In this document: in pieces, positions 6,337-7,387 of the stretch
Position numbering within the stretch: the first letter of the stretch is position 1
Layout: each line of letters begins with the position of its first letter
Assembly: GCA_023435505.1 (NCBI GenBank)
Contig: JAEYRR010000272.1
Coordinates: 1-7,387, forward strand
Length of the DNA: 7,387 nt
DNA from: Bacillota bacterium
GTDB taxonomy: Bacteria; Bacillota; Clostridia; Lachnospirales; Lachnospiraceae
Direction: 5' to 3'
The notes under the pieces: generated by a model
What the model saw: only the letters and a program-made list of their open reading frames with translations
What the model was told of the DNA's origin: nothing
The model's database searches: none
Made by a program: the position numbers and the translations under genes

Positions 6337-7387
6337 CTACGCCTTAATAACTTCCTCTAAGGTTTCCACAGATCTCTTAATTCCTTCAGCCAAGTCTACC
6401 TCCGCCTTCCAACCTAAGTCTGTTATTCTAGCGTGATCAAGTATTTCTGGTGTATTTGTAAATTTAGTCAGATCTGGTTCTTCTTCATCCTCCTTATTTG
6501 CAAAGGATAGAGTAAGGTTTCTTTCAGGAAACACCTTCACTGCTTCTCTGGCAAAATTACGTATCGTAGTGTTGGAGTGGTCGGCAGCGATATTATATGG
6601 ATATGCATTTTCTCCCTTTAACAGTATCAGCAATAGTGCCGTTACCGTATCTGTCACATAACAGAAGGAGCGGTATGCCCCACCATTACTCTTTAATAAG
6701 ATACTTTCGCCCTTCACTACATTGGCTATAAATTGTGCCCATACACGGTCATCCTCTAAGCTGCTTGGTCCATAGATATAGCTTGGACGAGCAATTTTAA
6801 CATTCATTCCGTACTGTTTACAGTAGCTGGCACAAAGAGTCTCAGAAGCACGTTTTCCAATCGCATAACAATTCTTATAATCTGTCTGGTCCACGTACCC
6901 AATATTATCTTCTTGTAACGTACTAGAACCATCTGTAACCTGTCCATATACCTTTAAACTAGAGATAAATAAAGTTGCCTCTGCATTCTTATTCTTCGCC
7001 AGTTTTAATACATTGCTGGTCCCTGACAAATTGGCATCTATGGTACCAACTGGGTCATTCTCAAAGAAATACGCACTAGCCTGGCTGGCTGCATGAATCA
7101 CATAATCCACCGAAATAGGAACGTCTACGGTATCGCAGATATCCTGCACCATTAGCGTCAAATCTTTACGTTTTGACAGTTCTCCAAACTTCATTGCAGC
7201 TTTTTCTGCATTACGGACAACCCCGATTACTTTAATATTATCCTCATACAAATCATTACGAAGCATCATCGCTGCTACTAGATAGTAACTGATAAACCCA
7301 TTGGCCCCGGTAATAAATAAGGTCTTATTCTTTAGTTTTTCCCAAGGCAAATCAGCTTTAGTAATCTGTTCCAGGTCTCTATAGATG
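6337..7387 (-). CDS. NAD-dependent epimerase/dehydratase (extended SDR), 5' end beyond window
   Basis: Likely a cytoplasmic NAD(P)-dependent enzyme acting on a nucleotide-linked sugar or polyol. Residues are numbered from the TTG codon at 7350. The Rossmann nucleotide-binding motif TGANGFIS is at 14-21, with Ser where the third Gly is usual. HAAS follows at 86-89, SSLKVYG at 130-136 supplies the catalytic Ser, and YAIGK at 162-166 is the YxxxK pair. RPSYIYGP (188-195) and RSFCYVTD (227-234) are typical of the substrate-binding half of sugar epimerases and dehydratases. The TTG is probably not the start: no Shine-Dalgarno precedes it, and the same frame stays open to the window edge, adding IYRDLEQITKAD before LPWEKLKNKT. 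The gene is therefore treated as 5'-partial. It ends in TAG, 28 bases before the chosen start of the LicD fusion, so the two are probably co-transcribed. The family is clear; the reaction (epimerase, dehydratase or decarboxylase) is not. Confidence 0.93.
   Translation of the reverse strand, partial: IYRDLEQITKADLPWEKLKNKTLFITGANGFISYYLVAAMMLRNDLYEDNIKVIGVVRNAEKAAMKFGELSKRKDLTLMVQDICDTVDVPISVDYVIHAASQASAYFFENDPVGTIDANLSGTSNVLKLAKNKNAEATLFISSLKVYGQVTDGSSTLQEDNIGYVDQTDYKNCYAIGKRASETLCASYCKQYGMNVKIARPSYIYGPSSLEDDRVWAQFIANVVKGESILLKSNGGAYRSFCYVTDTVTALLLILLKGENAYPYNIAADHSNTTIRNFAREAVKVFPERNLTLSFANKEDEEEPDLTKFTNTPEILDHARITDLGWKAEVDLAEGIKRSVETLEEVIKA

Overview
All coding capacity in this window lies on the minus strand, so the biological order runs from the right edge to the left. 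The window is an internal slice of one tightly packed operon for a cell-surface glycopolymer. Low G+C by eye, strong Shine-Dalgarno sites (AGGAGGTGA, GGAGGA), gaps of only 18-30 bases and the gene content (LicD-type transferase, TagF-type polyol-phosphate transferase with GT-A-like modules) fit a Gram-positive Firmicute. A clostridial or Lachnospiraceae-type host is my best guess, but nothing in the window identifies a species.

Layout in transcription order: (1) 7387-6337, an extended short-chain dehydrogenase/reductase (NAD-dependent sugar epimerase/dehydratase family) with an intact Tyr-Lys pair, whose 5' end lies beyond the right edge. (2) 6308-4461, a fusion of a degenerate SDR-like domain with a complete LicD domain. 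(3) 4430-1734, an 898-residue TagF-like protein with an N-terminal GT-A-like module, a middle beta-rich domain and a C-terminal CDP-glycerol/ribitol-type glycerophosphotransferase domain. (4) 1715-1, the first 571 codons of a large protein with two tandem GT-A-like modules, running off the left edge. I translated this last frame by hand from the sequence; it has no stop.

Together the genes suggest a cytoplasmic-face pathway for a teichoic-acid-like or phosphopolyol-substituted surface polysaccharide. The SDR would supply or modify a nucleotide-linked sugar or polyol, the LicD fusion would transfer a phospho-substituent, and the TagF-like enzyme would add polyol phosphate. The actual substrates cannot be read from the sequence.

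The most interesting pattern is a set of catalytically degraded modules kept beside apparently active ones. The LicD protein carries a pseudo-SDR domain that looks like a decayed relative of the SDR encoded just upstream. All three GT-A-like modules in the last two genes keep the fold landmarks but lack the metal-binding DxD motif.

There is no gene-free stretch over 30 bases, and I see no tRNA, rRNA, CRISPR array, insertion sequence, terminator or promoter. The operon's promoter and terminator must lie outside the window.
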